Below, piece by piece: positions 6,867 to 14,559 of a DNA stretch of 33,589 nt. The first letter of the stretch is position 1. Each line of letters starts with the position of its first letter. A model generated the notes under the pieces. The model was given only the letters and a program-made list of their open reading frames with translations, did no database searches and was not told the origin of the DNA. The stretch covers positions 1 to 33,589 of the forward strand of contig JAVBOL010000040.1 in NCBI GenBank assembly GCA_031550615.1, written 5' to 3'. Position numbers and translations under genes: made by a program. Origin of the DNA: JAVBOW01 sp031550615 (GTDB lineage Bacteria > Bacteroidota > Bacteroidia > Bacteroidales > Rikenellaceae).

Positions 6867-7504
6867 TATTCTTTCTTTATCGCCCTGAGCATATGGCGTT
6901 TGCCCAACGCTCCCGGCAGCCTCTCAACTGTGTATCCCGCCGCCCTGAGCGCACGTTTTACCTCGCCCTTGGCGCAGTAGGTCACCAGGACGCCTCCGGG
7001 GGCTGTGGCGGCATATAATTTCAAAAAGACCGCCTCGCTCCACATTTCGGGCTGGGTATCGGGTGCGAAGGCGTCCATGTATACCACATCAAAGGTAGTG
7101 TCAAATTGCGTGCTAACCAAATCGGCGAGTAGCTTGCGCAGCGAGAAACCGGGCGCAACGGCCACATTCTCACCCCACTTGGCACGGTGGATCGCCGTGA
7201 AAAATGGATCGGCGGCGTAGTCCATCGCACTCCACACATCCTCGGCGGGGGGATAAAGTTCCAGTCCCGTATAATGTGCCGCCACGCCTTCGCGTGCGGT
7301 GAGTAGGCAGTTCAGCCCCGTGCCCAGCCCGACTTCGAGCACCCTGACAGGATGGTCGCACCGCTCTGCCATATACCGGAATCCCGCCCCGATGAACACG
7401 TGAAGCGACTCTCCCACCGCCCCGTTCAAAGAGTGGTACGCGTCGCCGAAAAGGGGATGGCGCAATGTCTGCGAACCATCCCCCGTAAGTTCTATTCCTC
7501 TCAT
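6866..7504 (-). CDS. mnmD: MnmD-like tRNA (mnm5s2U34) methyltransferase
   Basis: The 212-residue protein is a stand-alone Methyltransf_30 (DUF752) domain, equivalent to the methyltransferase half of E. coli MnmC. It would add the last methyl group to nm5s2U at the wobble position of tRNAs. Visible motifs are the family signature DAYHSLNGAVGESLHVFI near the N-terminus, the SAM-binding EVGLGTGLN (residues about 57-65), and the catalytic-region stretch YMDAFAPDTQPEMW. No FAD-dependent oxidase domain is attached, which matches MnmD proteins from organisms without full MnmC. The ATG directly follows the TAG of the SIMPL gene. Confidence 0.88.
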   Translation of the reverse strand: MRGIELTGDGSQTLRHPLFGDAYHSLNGAVGESLHVFIGAGFRYMAERCDHPVRVLEVGLGTGLNCLLTAREGVAAHYTGLELYPPAEDVWSAMDYAADPFFTAIHRAKWGENVAVAPGFSLRKLLADLVSTQFDTTFDVVYMDAFAPDTQPEMWSEAVFLKLYAATAPGGVLVTYCAKGEVKRALRAAGYTVERLPGALGKRHMLRAIKKE

Positions 7505-8212
7505 CTACTTCTTCCCGAGCAGCGTAAAGCGGGTGGTCACGTTGACCTCGACGCGCTGCTTGTTGAATTCGAACGTCGGCGCGGCCTCGTCCATCACCAT
7601 CCCGGCGGCGCGGGATTTGAACATCATGACGTTGGTAGCCATACCGCCGTCGTAGGCCGAGGAGTTGTCATAGGTCTGGGCGTAGATCATCCCCCCGAGG
7701 GGCTGTCCGGCGGCCTGGGCCATCAGCGTGGCGCGGGTTTTGGCTTTGGCCACGGCTTCGGCCAGCAACTCGTCGTAAAGGTCCTGGAGTTTCGAGTAGC
7801 GTGAACTGCTGATCGACGCCGTGGGCAAGGCCGCCTTGTCGAGTTCGCGGAATACCGGCATCAGCTGCTCGTTGGTCACCTTCAGTATATAGTCCTTGGC
7901 GATGCGGCCCTCGTTCTTTTTCAGGAGGTAGCTTTTGAGTTGCGAGGACATGTCGCTCACGCGCAGCTCCTTATCGGCGTCCACACCGGCAGCCTTGAGG
8001 GCGTTGTAGAGTTGCTTTTCGAGTTGGTCGATGGTGTATTTGCCCTTGGTGTCGTTCTGGTCGAGGGTGATGCTCAGGAATATCTCGTCCGGGGTGACCT
8101 CTCGCGAGGCGCGGGCGTTGACCTCTATGTAATCCCTTTCCTGGTACTGTTGCTGGGCTTGTGCGAAGTTCACGGCGGCAATGAATGCGGCGGCTAAAAT
8201 CAGTTTTTTCAT
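7505..8212 (-). CDS. SIMPL (DUF541) domain periplasmic protein
   Basis: The 235-residue protein has a clear signal peptide (MKKLILAAAFIAAVNFAQAQ) and then a SIMPL/DUF541 fold: YIEVNARASREVTPDEIFLSI at the start, a middle Lys-rich region, and repeated Ala-rich helices (AEAVAKAKTRATLMAQAAGQ), followed by a C-terminal VEVNVTTRFTLL strand. Family members are found in the periplasm or outer membrane and some have been linked to stress protection; the biochemical role is unknown. It leads the four-gene operon with MnmD, Cdd and the pseudouridine synthase, with which it has no obvious functional link. Confidence 0.85.
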   Translation of the reverse strand: MKKLILAAAFIAAVNFAQAQQQYQERDYIEVNARASREVTPDEIFLSITLDQNDTKGKYTIDQLEKQLYNALKAAGVDADKELRVSDMSSQLKSYLLKKNEGRIAKDYILKVTNEQLMPVFRELDKAALPTASISSSRYSKLQDLYDELLAEAVAKAKTRATLMAQAAGQPLGGMIYAQTYDNSSAYDGGMATNVMMFKSRAAGMVMDEAAPTFEFNKQRVEVNVTTRFTLLGKK

Positions 8213-8240
8213 AATTAACGTGTTGGTTTACTCTTAACAG

Positions 8241-8261
8241 ATGCAAAACGTATGCAAAACG
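8241..8261. repeat. Tandem direct repeat in the leader of the SIMPL operon
   Basis: The 10-mer ATGCAAAACG occurs twice with one base between (8241-8250 and 8252-8261), giving an 11-bp period, one helical turn. It lies 29-49 bp upstream of the SIMPL start codon, in the 67-bp gap after the pseudo-M23 gene. No good -7 box is present in the gap. It could be a regulator site or chance. Confidence 0.35.
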
Positions 8262-8279
8262 CGGCACGGGGGCGTAAGA

Positions 8280-10052
8280 TTATTTAGCGACGCTGAACAT
8301 CGGCACAAAACTACGGTACGCAAAATTGCCGTCGCTGAAGACCGCATAGTGCATCATTATCTGAATGTACGTACCCTTTGCCGTGCCCAGGGGCTGACCC
8401 TCGGCTACCTTATCGCCTGGCGAGAAGTCTGATAATTTGACCCCGGATCCATATTGGCACAGCGACCCGTCAGGGTGTTGCACTATAATATATGCCGTTT
8501 CGGGCACCGCCGCCGGGTCCTCCTGTTTCTTGGGGGCTACCGTGACCACTATCCCTTCTCGCATGGCGTGTATAGTCTCCCCCTGCACGGAAAACAGGCG
8601 TAACTGTGTGTATTTCACGCCCGGAGGGGAAACGGTGTATTTATGGGCCTGGCCATCGGCGAATGGCATCCGGTATTTATAGGTGGTGTCTGGTAGCGCG
8701 GCTACGTTACCCGCGATCTGGCGGGTGGTGAAGCGCACGTTGCCCTTGCGGGTGCGGTCGGTCGGCGCGGCGTAAAAGATGCGTCGCGAGGTCGACACCG
8801 TATCGACGAAATATTGGGGGATATCATAATTGTCAACATCGCGGAACGTGAGCAATGCCGACCACATGCCGGCTGATATTTGCTTTGCATTGATGCGATA
8901 TGCCCCTTCGGGAGTGGTGGAATAGGAAAATGCGAAGCCTTTGGTCCCGGCGGAAGCGGCCCCGGACGCAAGGTTCCCGGTCCCCGATGCAGACGCCGGG
9001 GCGGCGGACGGCGCAGGTTTGGCCGCCGGAGCGGTAGGCTCCGCTGTCCGGGGCGGCTCACCCTGAGGCGACGGCACGACCGGGAGCGGCACGGCAAGGC
9101 GGGCGGCGGTCTCAGCGGCAGCTTTTGGCGGAATTATCCGCGGAAGACCTTCGGCGGCGTATTTTTTCTTCTCCCGTGCGTTCATTTCGAGGGTAATTAT
9201 CCCATCGGAGAGCACGGCGCGTTGGCGTTTATTATTTTCCACCTTGCGGTTGCCCTCCGTGGTGGCGAATATGGGGTTGAAGTGTATATTGTCGAAAATC
9301 GCCGAAAAGTCGTCGGATTTACTCTTGTTGAGTATCAAATTGCTCACGTTCAGGAAAGAAACGTACCGGTCGTCCACTATCGCCCCCGCGAAAGCCAGAG
9401 GAGTGCCCGGGTAGACCACATCGCCCACCGAGACCAACGCCCCGTTGTACTCTATGCCCGCATAGTGGGCGAAAGTGTTGTCGGCGTGCTGCACCTCGAT
9501 GGTATTTATGCGGGCGGGGTGTATGAATTGTTGCTGATACTGGTCGTACGCCTTCACGACCGTTCCTTTTCGGGCGGCGAAAACAGTGTCGCCGCGCTGC
9601 AGGGAGAACGCTACGGAAACCCAATCGGGCGTACGTACCTTTTTGAGCACCTCATCGGCATTGCGCGCATAACTTACCATGACCCCGTCCTTGAACCGCG
9701 AAAAAGGGAGCGCATAGACGAACATTGAGTCGGTGCGATAGCTGCCCACGATGCCGGGCACATAGAAATATGTATAGTTGGCATTGGCAGTCTTCTCGGG
9801 GTCGATGGCCTTCAGGCGCATAATCTCACCCGAGGCGTAGACCGAGCGGATCTCATACGAATTGACCGATACGTTGGTCGGGTCGTTAAAATTCATATAG
9901 ACCGTGTAGACCCCGGGGATATATACCTTAGCCGTTATAACCAAGGTGTTGTCGCGCCATTCGCTGTCGAGTTCCAGGGCGGTGCCTTCGGGTTGGGCGG
10001 CCACGATAAACGGCATGGCCAAAACGGTAAAAAGGAATAGCGCCTTTTTCAT
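8280..10052 (-). CDS. Exported protein with two degenerate M23/LytM-like modules
   Basis: The 590-residue protein has a signal peptide (to about residue 19, cleavage at VAA-Q). Two related halves (about 22-262 and 372-590) are joined by a Pro/Ala/Ser-rich linker (about 308-370). Each half has a beta-rich N-terminal part, a Y-x-[LM]-P-F motif (113-117 and 460-464) and a segment aligning with M23 peptidases: FSLQRGDTVFAARKGTVV...VQHADNTFAHYAG and FSVQGETIHAMREGIVV...VQHPDGSLCQYGS, then a VGDVVYPG- or PGDKVAEG-like turn. The zinc ligands of active LytM enzymes are gone: no HxxxD, and the final HxH is replaced by YVSFL and YIQIM. It should be a non-catalytic periplasmic protein, perhaps a binder or regulator of wall hydrolases. 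It has its own promoter downstream of its one-module relative. Confidence 0.82.
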   Translation of the reverse strand: MKKALFLFTVLAMPFIVAAQPEGTALELDSEWRDNTLVITAKVYIPGVYTVYMNFNDPTNVSVNSYEIRSVYASGEIMRLKAIDPEKTANANYTYFYVPGIVGSYRTDSMFVYALPFSRFKDGVMVSYARNADEVLKKVRTPDWVSVAFSLQRGDTVFAARKGTVVKAYDQYQQQFIHPARINTIEVQHADNTFAHYAGIEYNGALVSVGDVVYPGTPLAFAGAIVDDRYVSFLNVSNLILNKSKSDDFSAIFDNIHFNPIFATTEGNRKVENNKRQRAVLSDGIITLEMNAREKKKYAAEGLPRIIPPKAAAETAARLAVPLPVVPSPQGEPPRTAEPTAPAAKPAPSAAPASASGTGNLASGAASAGTKGFAFSYSTTPEGAYRINAKQISAGMWSALLTFRDVDNYDIPQYFVDTVSTSRRIFYAAPTDRTRKGNVRFTTRQIAGNVAALPDTTYKYRMPFADGQAHKYTVSPPGVKYTQLRLFSVQGETIHAMREGIVVTVAPKKQEDPAAVPETAYIIVQHPDGSLCQYGSGVKLSDFSPGDKVAEGQPLGTAKGTYIQIMMHYAVFSDGNFAYRSFVPMFSVAK

Positions 10053-10074
10053 GGCAACAAGAGTTTGGTTGCCA

Positions 10075-10106
10075 CGAAGTTATAAAAACCCGCGGCAAAA
10101 AGCAAA
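10075..10106 (-). promoter_or_regulatory. Promoter of the two-module pseudo-M23 gene
   Basis: On the minus strand TTTG (plus 10103-10106), a 20-nt spacer and TAACTTCG (10075-10082) match the Bacteroidetes promoter with one mismatch in the -7 box. It lies in the 61-bp gap between the two pseudo-M23 genes, about 22 nt before the ATG. Confidence 0.55.
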
Positions 10107-10113
10107 CCGGAGC

Positions 10114-10923
10114 CTAAAAATCGTCCCGCGTCATCTCCTGGATAAAGATCTCATAGCTGACCCTCGGGGTGACGAGCCACCCTTTCCGTCCGCCGGGCAT
10201 GGGTTCCATCGCCGCGGTCGCGAACGAGGGCTGGATGTCGCTGTACTCGAAGCCCGGGCGTTTGCCTTTGTTGAAGTGTGGCGCGCGGATACAGAGCAAT
10301 ACGCTGCGACCGTATTTGCCGTTCTCCCCGGCAAGGCCCATGGCCGTAAATGGAAACACCATTTGTCCGGGACGCACCCTCACGGAAGCCTCTTCCAATC
10401 CGCGGTAATATGCCAGCGACCCGTCGAGGTGCTGCACCAACACCTGTCCCCCGCGTGCCGCCTCGGCAGCGTGTGCGCGCTCGATGTGGGTTACGCTAAT
10501 TATGACCCCCTTGCGGGAGGCATATACGGTGTCGCCCTTTGCGAGGCTGAATATGTGCGTCACCGCCCCTCTCTCTATCCCCAGTCGGTAGGGCACCTCA
10601 CGTTTTTCGTCACCGAAGGGCAGCCGGTAGGTCACCGAGGTGTCGATAGTACCCCATGCGTCGCCCAAAACAGAGCTCGAACTGAAAAATCGTATTCCGC
10701 CGGTGGGGATCTTCAGGAATGTGCGCCCGACGGAGACGGTGTCCGTATAGACCGTCCCGGCACGCCGCAGCATCACCGAATAGAGCCCTGGGGATGTCGG
10801 CGCGGCGATAAAAACGGTGCTGTCGCCAACGAAAGATCCGCTTATCCTCACATGGTTATCCTGCGCGGCGGAGGCCAGGCACATCAGCCACAAAGCGGCA
10901 AATACAGCGGCGGCCCTTACCAT
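10114..10923 (-). CDS. Exported protein with one degenerate M23/LytM-like module
   Basis: The 269-residue protein starts with a signal peptide (to about residue 20, SAA-Q). It repeats the architecture of each half of the downstream 590-residue protein: YRLPF at 99-103, FSLAKGDTVYASRKGVII at 125-142, VQHLDGSLAYYRG at 163-175 and a turn VRPGQMVFP, then SVLLC where active enzymes have HxH. The zinc-binding HxxxD and HxH motifs are absent, so peptidase activity is not expected. Its ATG lies inside the end of rlmD (7-bp overlap), so it is probably translated from the Crp-thiM-thiE-rlmD transcript. It extends 7 residues past an MTRDD-rich C-terminus with no membrane anchor. Confidence 0.8.
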   Translation of the reverse strand: MVRAAAVFAALWLMCLASAAQDNHVRISGSFVGDSTVFIAAPTSPGLYSVMLRRAGTVYTDTVSVGRTFLKIPTGGIRFFSSSSVLGDAWGTIDTSVTYRLPFGDEKREVPYRLGIERGAVTHIFSLAKGDTVYASRKGVIISVTHIERAHAAEAARGGQVLVQHLDGSLAYYRGLEEASVRVRPGQMVFPFTAMGLAGENGKYGRSVLLCIRAPHFNKGKRPGFEYSDIQPSFATAAMEPMPGGRKGWLVTPRVSYEIFIQEMTRDDF

Positions 10924-12329
10924 CGCCTTAGCAGCGTCACCACATTCTCCACGTGGTGGGTGTGGGGGAACATATCGACCGGCTGCACATGCTCCACGCG
11001 GTATTTCGCGTCCAGCAGGGCGATGTCCCTCGCCTGGGTGGCCGGGTTGCAGCTGACGTAGACGATGCGGGGCGGGGCGGCCTGGAGCAGCACATTGGCC
11101 ACATCCTCGTGGATGCCTGCCCTCGGGGGGTCGAGCACCACCACGTCGGGCGCGCCGTTCTCCGCGATGAAATCGCCCGTGAGCATATCTTTCATGTCGC
11201 CGGCGAAGAACGACGTGTTGCCTATGCCGTTGATCTTAGCGTTTTCTTTTGCGTCCCCGATGGCGTCGGGCACATATTCTATGCCGACCACTTTGGCGCA
11301 GCCTTTCGCCACGAAGTTGGCTATCGTGCCGGTGCCGGTGTAGAGGTCATAGAGGGTTTCGCCGCCGGTCAGGGCAGCCTGTTCGCGCACGACCTTATAG
11401 AGTTCGTAGGCCTGGTCGGGGTTGGTCTGGTAGAAGGATTTGGGGCCCACCTTGAAACGAAGCCCCTCCATCTGCTCGAAGATGTGGTCGCGCCCCGAGT
11501 AGAGGAGAATGTCGACGTCGGCTATCGAGTCGTTGAGTTTCGAGCTTGCCGCCCACATCAGCGAGGTGATCTGCGGGAAAGAGGTTTTCAGGTGCTCTAA
11601 AAGCGCCTTATGCTCTTCCTGCATCTCGCCCGAGTAAACCACGATCACCATCACCTCGCCCGTGCCAGCCGTGCGGATCACGACGCTGCGCATCAGGCCC
11701 GTGTGTTCGCGCACGTTATACGAGCTGTAGCCGTTCTGCTCACAGAAACGTTTGGTTTCAAGGCGGATGGCGTTAGACGGGTCGGGTTGCAGCCAGCATT
11801 TTTCGATGTCGAGCACCTTGTCGAACATACCCGGGATGTGGAAACCGAGTGCTCCGCCGGGTTGGATCTCATCTCCGGCGGCGATCTCCTCGCGGGTCAT
11901 CCAGCGGCGGGGGGTGAAGGTGAATTCGAGTTTGTTGCGGTAGAATTCCGTTTTGGCCGAGCCCAGGATCGGGCTTATCGCGGGCAGGGACACCTTGCCG
12001 ATGCGGGTGAGCTGGTCCTCGACCTGCTTCTGCTTGAAACGCAACTGTTCGGCGTAGGGCAGGTGTTGCCACTTGCAGCCCCCGCACACCCCGAAATGGC
12101 TGCACACAGGCTCGGTGCGCAGCGGCGAACGCTCGACAAAGCGGACTATGTTGCCCTCCATGAACCGCCTCTTTTTAGAGAAGGTCTGCACGTCGACCAC
12201 GTCGCCGGGCACGCCCATGCGCACGAAGACCACCTGGTCGTTCCAGCGCCCCAGGGCGTTGCCCTCGGCGGCTATGTCGGTTATTTTCAGCGATTCGATG
12301 AAAGGGAGCGTTTTGTTGCGGCGTGACAT
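10917..12329 (-). CDS. rlmD: 23S rRNA (uracil-5)-methyltransferase, RlmD/RumA type
   Basis: The 470-residue enzyme methylates C5 of a uridine in 23S rRNA (U1939 in E. coli) using SAM. An N-terminal TRAM domain (about 8-65) is followed by the [4Fe-4S] site C76-x5-C82-x2-C85 with C178 as fourth ligand, then the methyltransferase domain with YDLYTGTGTIANFVA, VVVLDPPRAGIHEDV and the nucleophile Cys427 in VSCNPATQARD. The C-terminal VQPVDMFPHTHHVENVVTLL is typical. RlmD and RlmC/TrmA relatives are hard to separate; the four cysteines favour RlmD or RlmCD. It starts 9 nt after thiE and overlaps the next gene. Confidence 0.92.
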   Translation of the reverse strand: MSRRNKTLPFIESLKITDIAAEGNALGRWNDQVVFVRMGVPGDVVDVQTFSKKRRFMEGNIVRFVERSPLRTEPVCSHFGVCGGCKWQHLPYAEQLRFKQKQVEDQLTRIGKVSLPAISPILGSAKTEFYRNKLEFTFTPRRWMTREEIAAGDEIQPGGALGFHIPGMFDKVLDIEKCWLQPDPSNAIRLETKRFCEQNGYSSYNVREHTGLMRSVVIRTAGTGEVMVIVVYSGEMQEEHKALLEHLKTSFPQITSLMWAASSKLNDSIADVDILLYSGRDHIFEQMEGLRFKVGPKSFYQTNPDQAYELYKVVREQAALTGGETLYDLYTGTGTIANFVAKGCAKVVGIEYVPDAIGDAKENAKINGIGNTSFFAGDMKDMLTGDFIAENGAPDVVVLDPPRAGIHEDVANVLLQAAPPRIVYVSCNPATQARDIALLDAKYRVEHVQPVDMFPHTHHVENVVTLLRRW

Positions 12330-12338
12330 ATCAAGCGG

Positions 12339-12944
12339 TTAAATGATTTCTAAAAATTCGCGGGCGGCGGCCTTCGGATCGGCGGCGGAGCATATCGCGG
12401 ACACGACGCATATCGAGTCGGCGCCCGCGGCCATTACCTGTGCGGCGTTCGCCTTGTTTATCCCGCCGATAGCCACTATCGGGCGGCGGGTCGCGGCGCG
12501 GGCCTCGCGGATGCCCTCCAGCCCCCACTCGATCACGGTGTCGGTTTTGGTCGGCGTGCCGAAAACTGGGCTCAGGGCGATGTAGTCGACCGGCAGCCCC
12601 TCGCCGGCGGCGAGTTGTTCGCGGCTCTCCACCGAAAGGCCGACTATCGCCCCGGGGGGCATCAGGCGGCGCACGTCGGACACGGCCATGTCGCTCTGCC
12701 CCACATGCACACCCTCGACGCCCGCGGCCAGCGCCACGTCGACGCGGTCGTTGACCAGAAGCGGCACCCCAGCCCGGGCGGTCACCGCGTGCAGGGCGCG
12801 CGCCAACTCCACGAATTCTCGCGTGGCGCAATCCTTTTCGCGCAACTGGACCATGGTGACCCCGCCGGCTATGGCCCCGGCAACCGTCCATATCAGGTCT
12901 TTGCCCAACAGCAGGGGGCGGTCGGTCACAAGGTAGAGTTTCAC
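12339..12944 (-). CDS. thiE: Thiamine-phosphate synthase ThiE
   Basis: ThiE joins hydroxyethylthiazole phosphate and hydroxymethylpyrimidine pyrophosphate to give thiamine phosphate. The 201-residue TIM barrel shows the family motifs in order: LYLVTDRP, GVTMVQLREKD, LLVNDRVDVALAAGVEGVHV then GQSD, GLSVES, ALSPVFGTPTKTD and AIGGINKAN. I start it at GTG 12942-12944, which gives the normal N-terminus and a 4-nt GTGA overlap with the thiM stop codon; the open frame upstream of this point is only antisense-like read-through inside thiM. With thiM it forms a thiazole-salvage pair. Confidence 0.94.
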   Translation of the reverse strand: MKLYLVTDRPLLLGKDLIWTVAGAIAGGVTMVQLREKDCATREFVELARALHAVTARAGVPLLVNDRVDVALAAGVEGVHVGQSDMAVSDVRRLMPPGAIVGLSVESREQLAAGEGLPVDYIALSPVFGTPTKTDTVIEWGLEGIREARAATRRPIVAIGGINKANAAQVMAAGADSICVVSAICSAADPKAAAREFLEII

Positions 12945-13747
12945 GCGAGGGCGGCGCTCACGCGCACCTTTTGTTTGAATTGCTCCTCGGTCAGTGTGTG
13001 CATAACGTCGTACAGGTGCAGCTGCAGCGTGCCGGGTCCGGCAGACAGCGTGGCTGCTATCTCGCCGCACACGGCCAGAAAAGCAGCAGCAGCCGTGGCG
13101 GCCAGCAGACGGTCGGATTCCACAGCCGCCATAGCGCCCAGCAGGGCCGAGGCCGTGCATCCCAGTCCCGTGACCAGCGGCATAAGGTGGCTGCCGTTCT
13201 CGACCTTGCATATTTTGTGGCCGTCGGTGATGTAGTCCGTAGGGCCGCTTATGCTGACCACGCAGCCGCATTCGCGGGCGAGGCGCACCCCGGCGTCGAC
13301 GCTGCTGTCGCTCGACACGGTCGAATCGACCCCTTTGCTTTCGACCGTCAGTCCGGCGACGGTCATCACCTCTCCTGCGTTGCCGCGGATGAACCACGGC
13401 GAGGCGATAGAGAGCAACTCGTCGACCACCTCGTTGCGGTAGGCCGTGGCACCTGCGCCGACGGGGTCCAGAACAGAGGGCTTGCCCAACAGGTCGGCCT
13501 TGCGGAGCGCCAGCTTCATCGACTCGACCGTGCGGTTGTCGAGCGTGCCGATATTTATCACCGTAGCGCCGCATATTTCGACCATCTGCTCTATCTCCTC
13601 GCTGGCGTGCGCCATGATCGGGGAGGCTCCCGCGGCCAGCAGGGCGTTGGCCGTGTTGTTCATTACCACATAGTTGGTGATGTTAAGCACCAGGGGGCCT
13701 TTCGCGCGCATGGCTGCGACCACACCCCACAATCTCTCTGCAGTCAT
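12941..13747 (-). CDS. thiM: Hydroxyethylthiazole kinase ThiM
   Basis: ThiM phosphorylates 4-methyl-5-(2-hydroxyethyl)thiazole, a salvage route into thiamine. The 268-residue protein is a ribokinase-like trimer subunit. Landmarks: GPLVLNITNYVVMNNTANAL, GASPIMAHASEE, INIGTLDN, SVLDPVGAGAT, IRGNAGEV, and the GLGCTASAL motif with Cys197, the family's catalytic cysteine. Its ATG overlaps the Crp-type regulator's stop by 4 nt (ATGA) and its stop overlaps the thiE start by 4 nt, so all three should be translationally coupled. Confidence 0.95.
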   Translation of the reverse strand: MTAERLWGVVAAMRAKGPLVLNITNYVVMNNTANALLAAGASPIMAHASEEIEQMVEICGATVINIGTLDNRTVESMKLALRKADLLGKPSVLDPVGAGATAYRNEVVDELLSIASPWFIRGNAGEVMTVAGLTVESKGVDSTVSSDSSVDAGVRLARECGCVVSISGPTDYITDGHKICKVENGSHLMPLVTGLGCTASALLGAMAAVESDRLLAATAAAAFLAVCGEIAATLSAGPGTLQLHLYDVMHTLTEEQFKQKVRVSAALA

Positions 13748-14406
13748 TTGATGTATTGTTTGAGTTTCTCGGTGAAAATGATCTTTACCTTCTTGCCTTT
13801 GATGAAGACCGCGCCTTCCGCCGACATCTCGCCCATGGCGCGGGCCAACGCCGGACGCGTAACGCCGAAAAGGTCGGCCATTTCGCGCTGCGTGAGGGGA
13901 TTGTTGAATTCGGGACCTTTCTCGCGGGCATGCACGTCCAACAGGTAGCGGGCTATTTTGCCTTTTATGGTTTTGCAGCCCAGGTAGATAGTGCGCTCCG
14001 AGACGAAACCTTCGGGAGAGCAGACCACCTCCAGGAAATTGCGCAGCAGTTGGCGGTGGCGCTGCATCAAATCGAGCAACTGCTCGCGTGGGATGCTCAG
14101 CACGCTCACAGGACCCCGCGCCGTGAGGGTCGCGGGCATCGCGCCCTCGGGGGTGAAGAGGCTGGCGGGGACCAGCGGCGCGGGGGCGTTGATAACCTCG
14201 GCGCTCATTTTCTCGCCGCGTTTGCCGGTGGCCTCGGCGTGAAGCTGGCCCTCGGTGAGAAGCAGCAACGAGAGCATGCGCGTACCCTGGGTCGCCACCA
14301 CGTCGCCCTTGGCGAACCGTTTGACCGAGGCCAGCGAATACACCTCATCTATGACCTCGGGATCGAGGTCACGCAAGAGTTTGCTTTCGGTGAGTTTTTC
14401 GGTCAT
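13744..14406 (-). CDS. Crp/Fnr-family transcriptional regulator
   Basis: The 220-residue protein has an N-terminal cyclic-nucleotide-type beta-barrel (about 8-115, with KRFAKGDVVATQGTR and a dimer helix around LLDLMQRHRQLLRNFLEVV) and a C-terminal winged helix-turn-helix (about 145-215; recognition region LTQREMADLFGVTRPALARA). No cysteine cluster for an Fe-S centre is seen, and the phosphate-binding cassette for cAMP (GE..AL...R) is not recognisable, so the ligand is unknown. It heads the thiM-thiE-rlmD transcript, unusual company for this family; control of thiazole salvage or of itself is inference. A 41-bp inverted repeat lies 67-107 bp upstream of the ATG. Confidence 0.9.
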   Translation of the reverse strand: MTEKLTESKLLRDLDPEVIDEVYSLASVKRFAKGDVVATQGTRMLSLLLLTEGQLHAEATGKRGEKMSAEVINAPAPLVPASLFTPEGAMPATLTARGPVSVLSIPREQLLDLMQRHRQLLRNFLEVVCSPEGFVSERTIYLGCKTIKGKIARYLLDVHAREKGPEFNNPLTQREMADLFGVTRPALARAMGEMSAEGAVFIKGKKVKIIFTEKLKQYIK

Positions 14407-14461
14407 TCTATTCTCTTTACCCAGACAACACAGCTGTGCATAGCGTGCGGCAGATTTGGTG

Positions 14462-14553
14462 CATCGTTTTGATTTTTAACCGGAGCATACTTTACGTATG
14501 TGAGGATTAAAAATTAAAAGGATGTGCCGAAGATGCCGTGCGATATGCGCAGC
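14462..14553 (-). repeat. Extragenic repeat, long copy (downstream of secA)
   Basis: It shares the 11-mer at 14462-14472 and the 19-mer at 14535-14553 with the copy at 3377-3432, same order and orientation. The interior contains a large two-part inverted repeat absent from the short copy. It fills most of the 153-bp gap between secA and the Crp-type gene; the remainder (14407-14461) carries a 10-bp palindrome CACAGCTGTG at 14429-14438 and no clear promoter. Confidence 0.7.
14473..14513. promoter_or_regulatory. 41-bp two-fold symmetric inverted repeat
   Basis: The sequence reads TTTTTAA-N6-CATAC-N5-GTATG-N6-TTAAAAA with all distances equal on both sides. As a hairpin it would have only 5 plus 7 A/T-rich pairs and no following T run, so it is a poor terminator; symmetric operator or the core of a mobile extragenic repeat are better readings. 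No thiamine-pyrophosphate riboswitch is visible in this gap. Confidence 0.5.
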
Positions 14554-14559
14554 GTCCCC

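Noticed and set aside
12945..13574. N-terminal extension of thiE to 411 residues
   Set aside because: The extra part is read in a wrong frame inside thiM; the GTG at 12944 gives the normal N-terminus.
14407..14559. Search for a TPP riboswitch before the thiamine genes
   Set aside because: No THI-box core of the type CTGAGA...ACCTGA is visible on the relevant strand.
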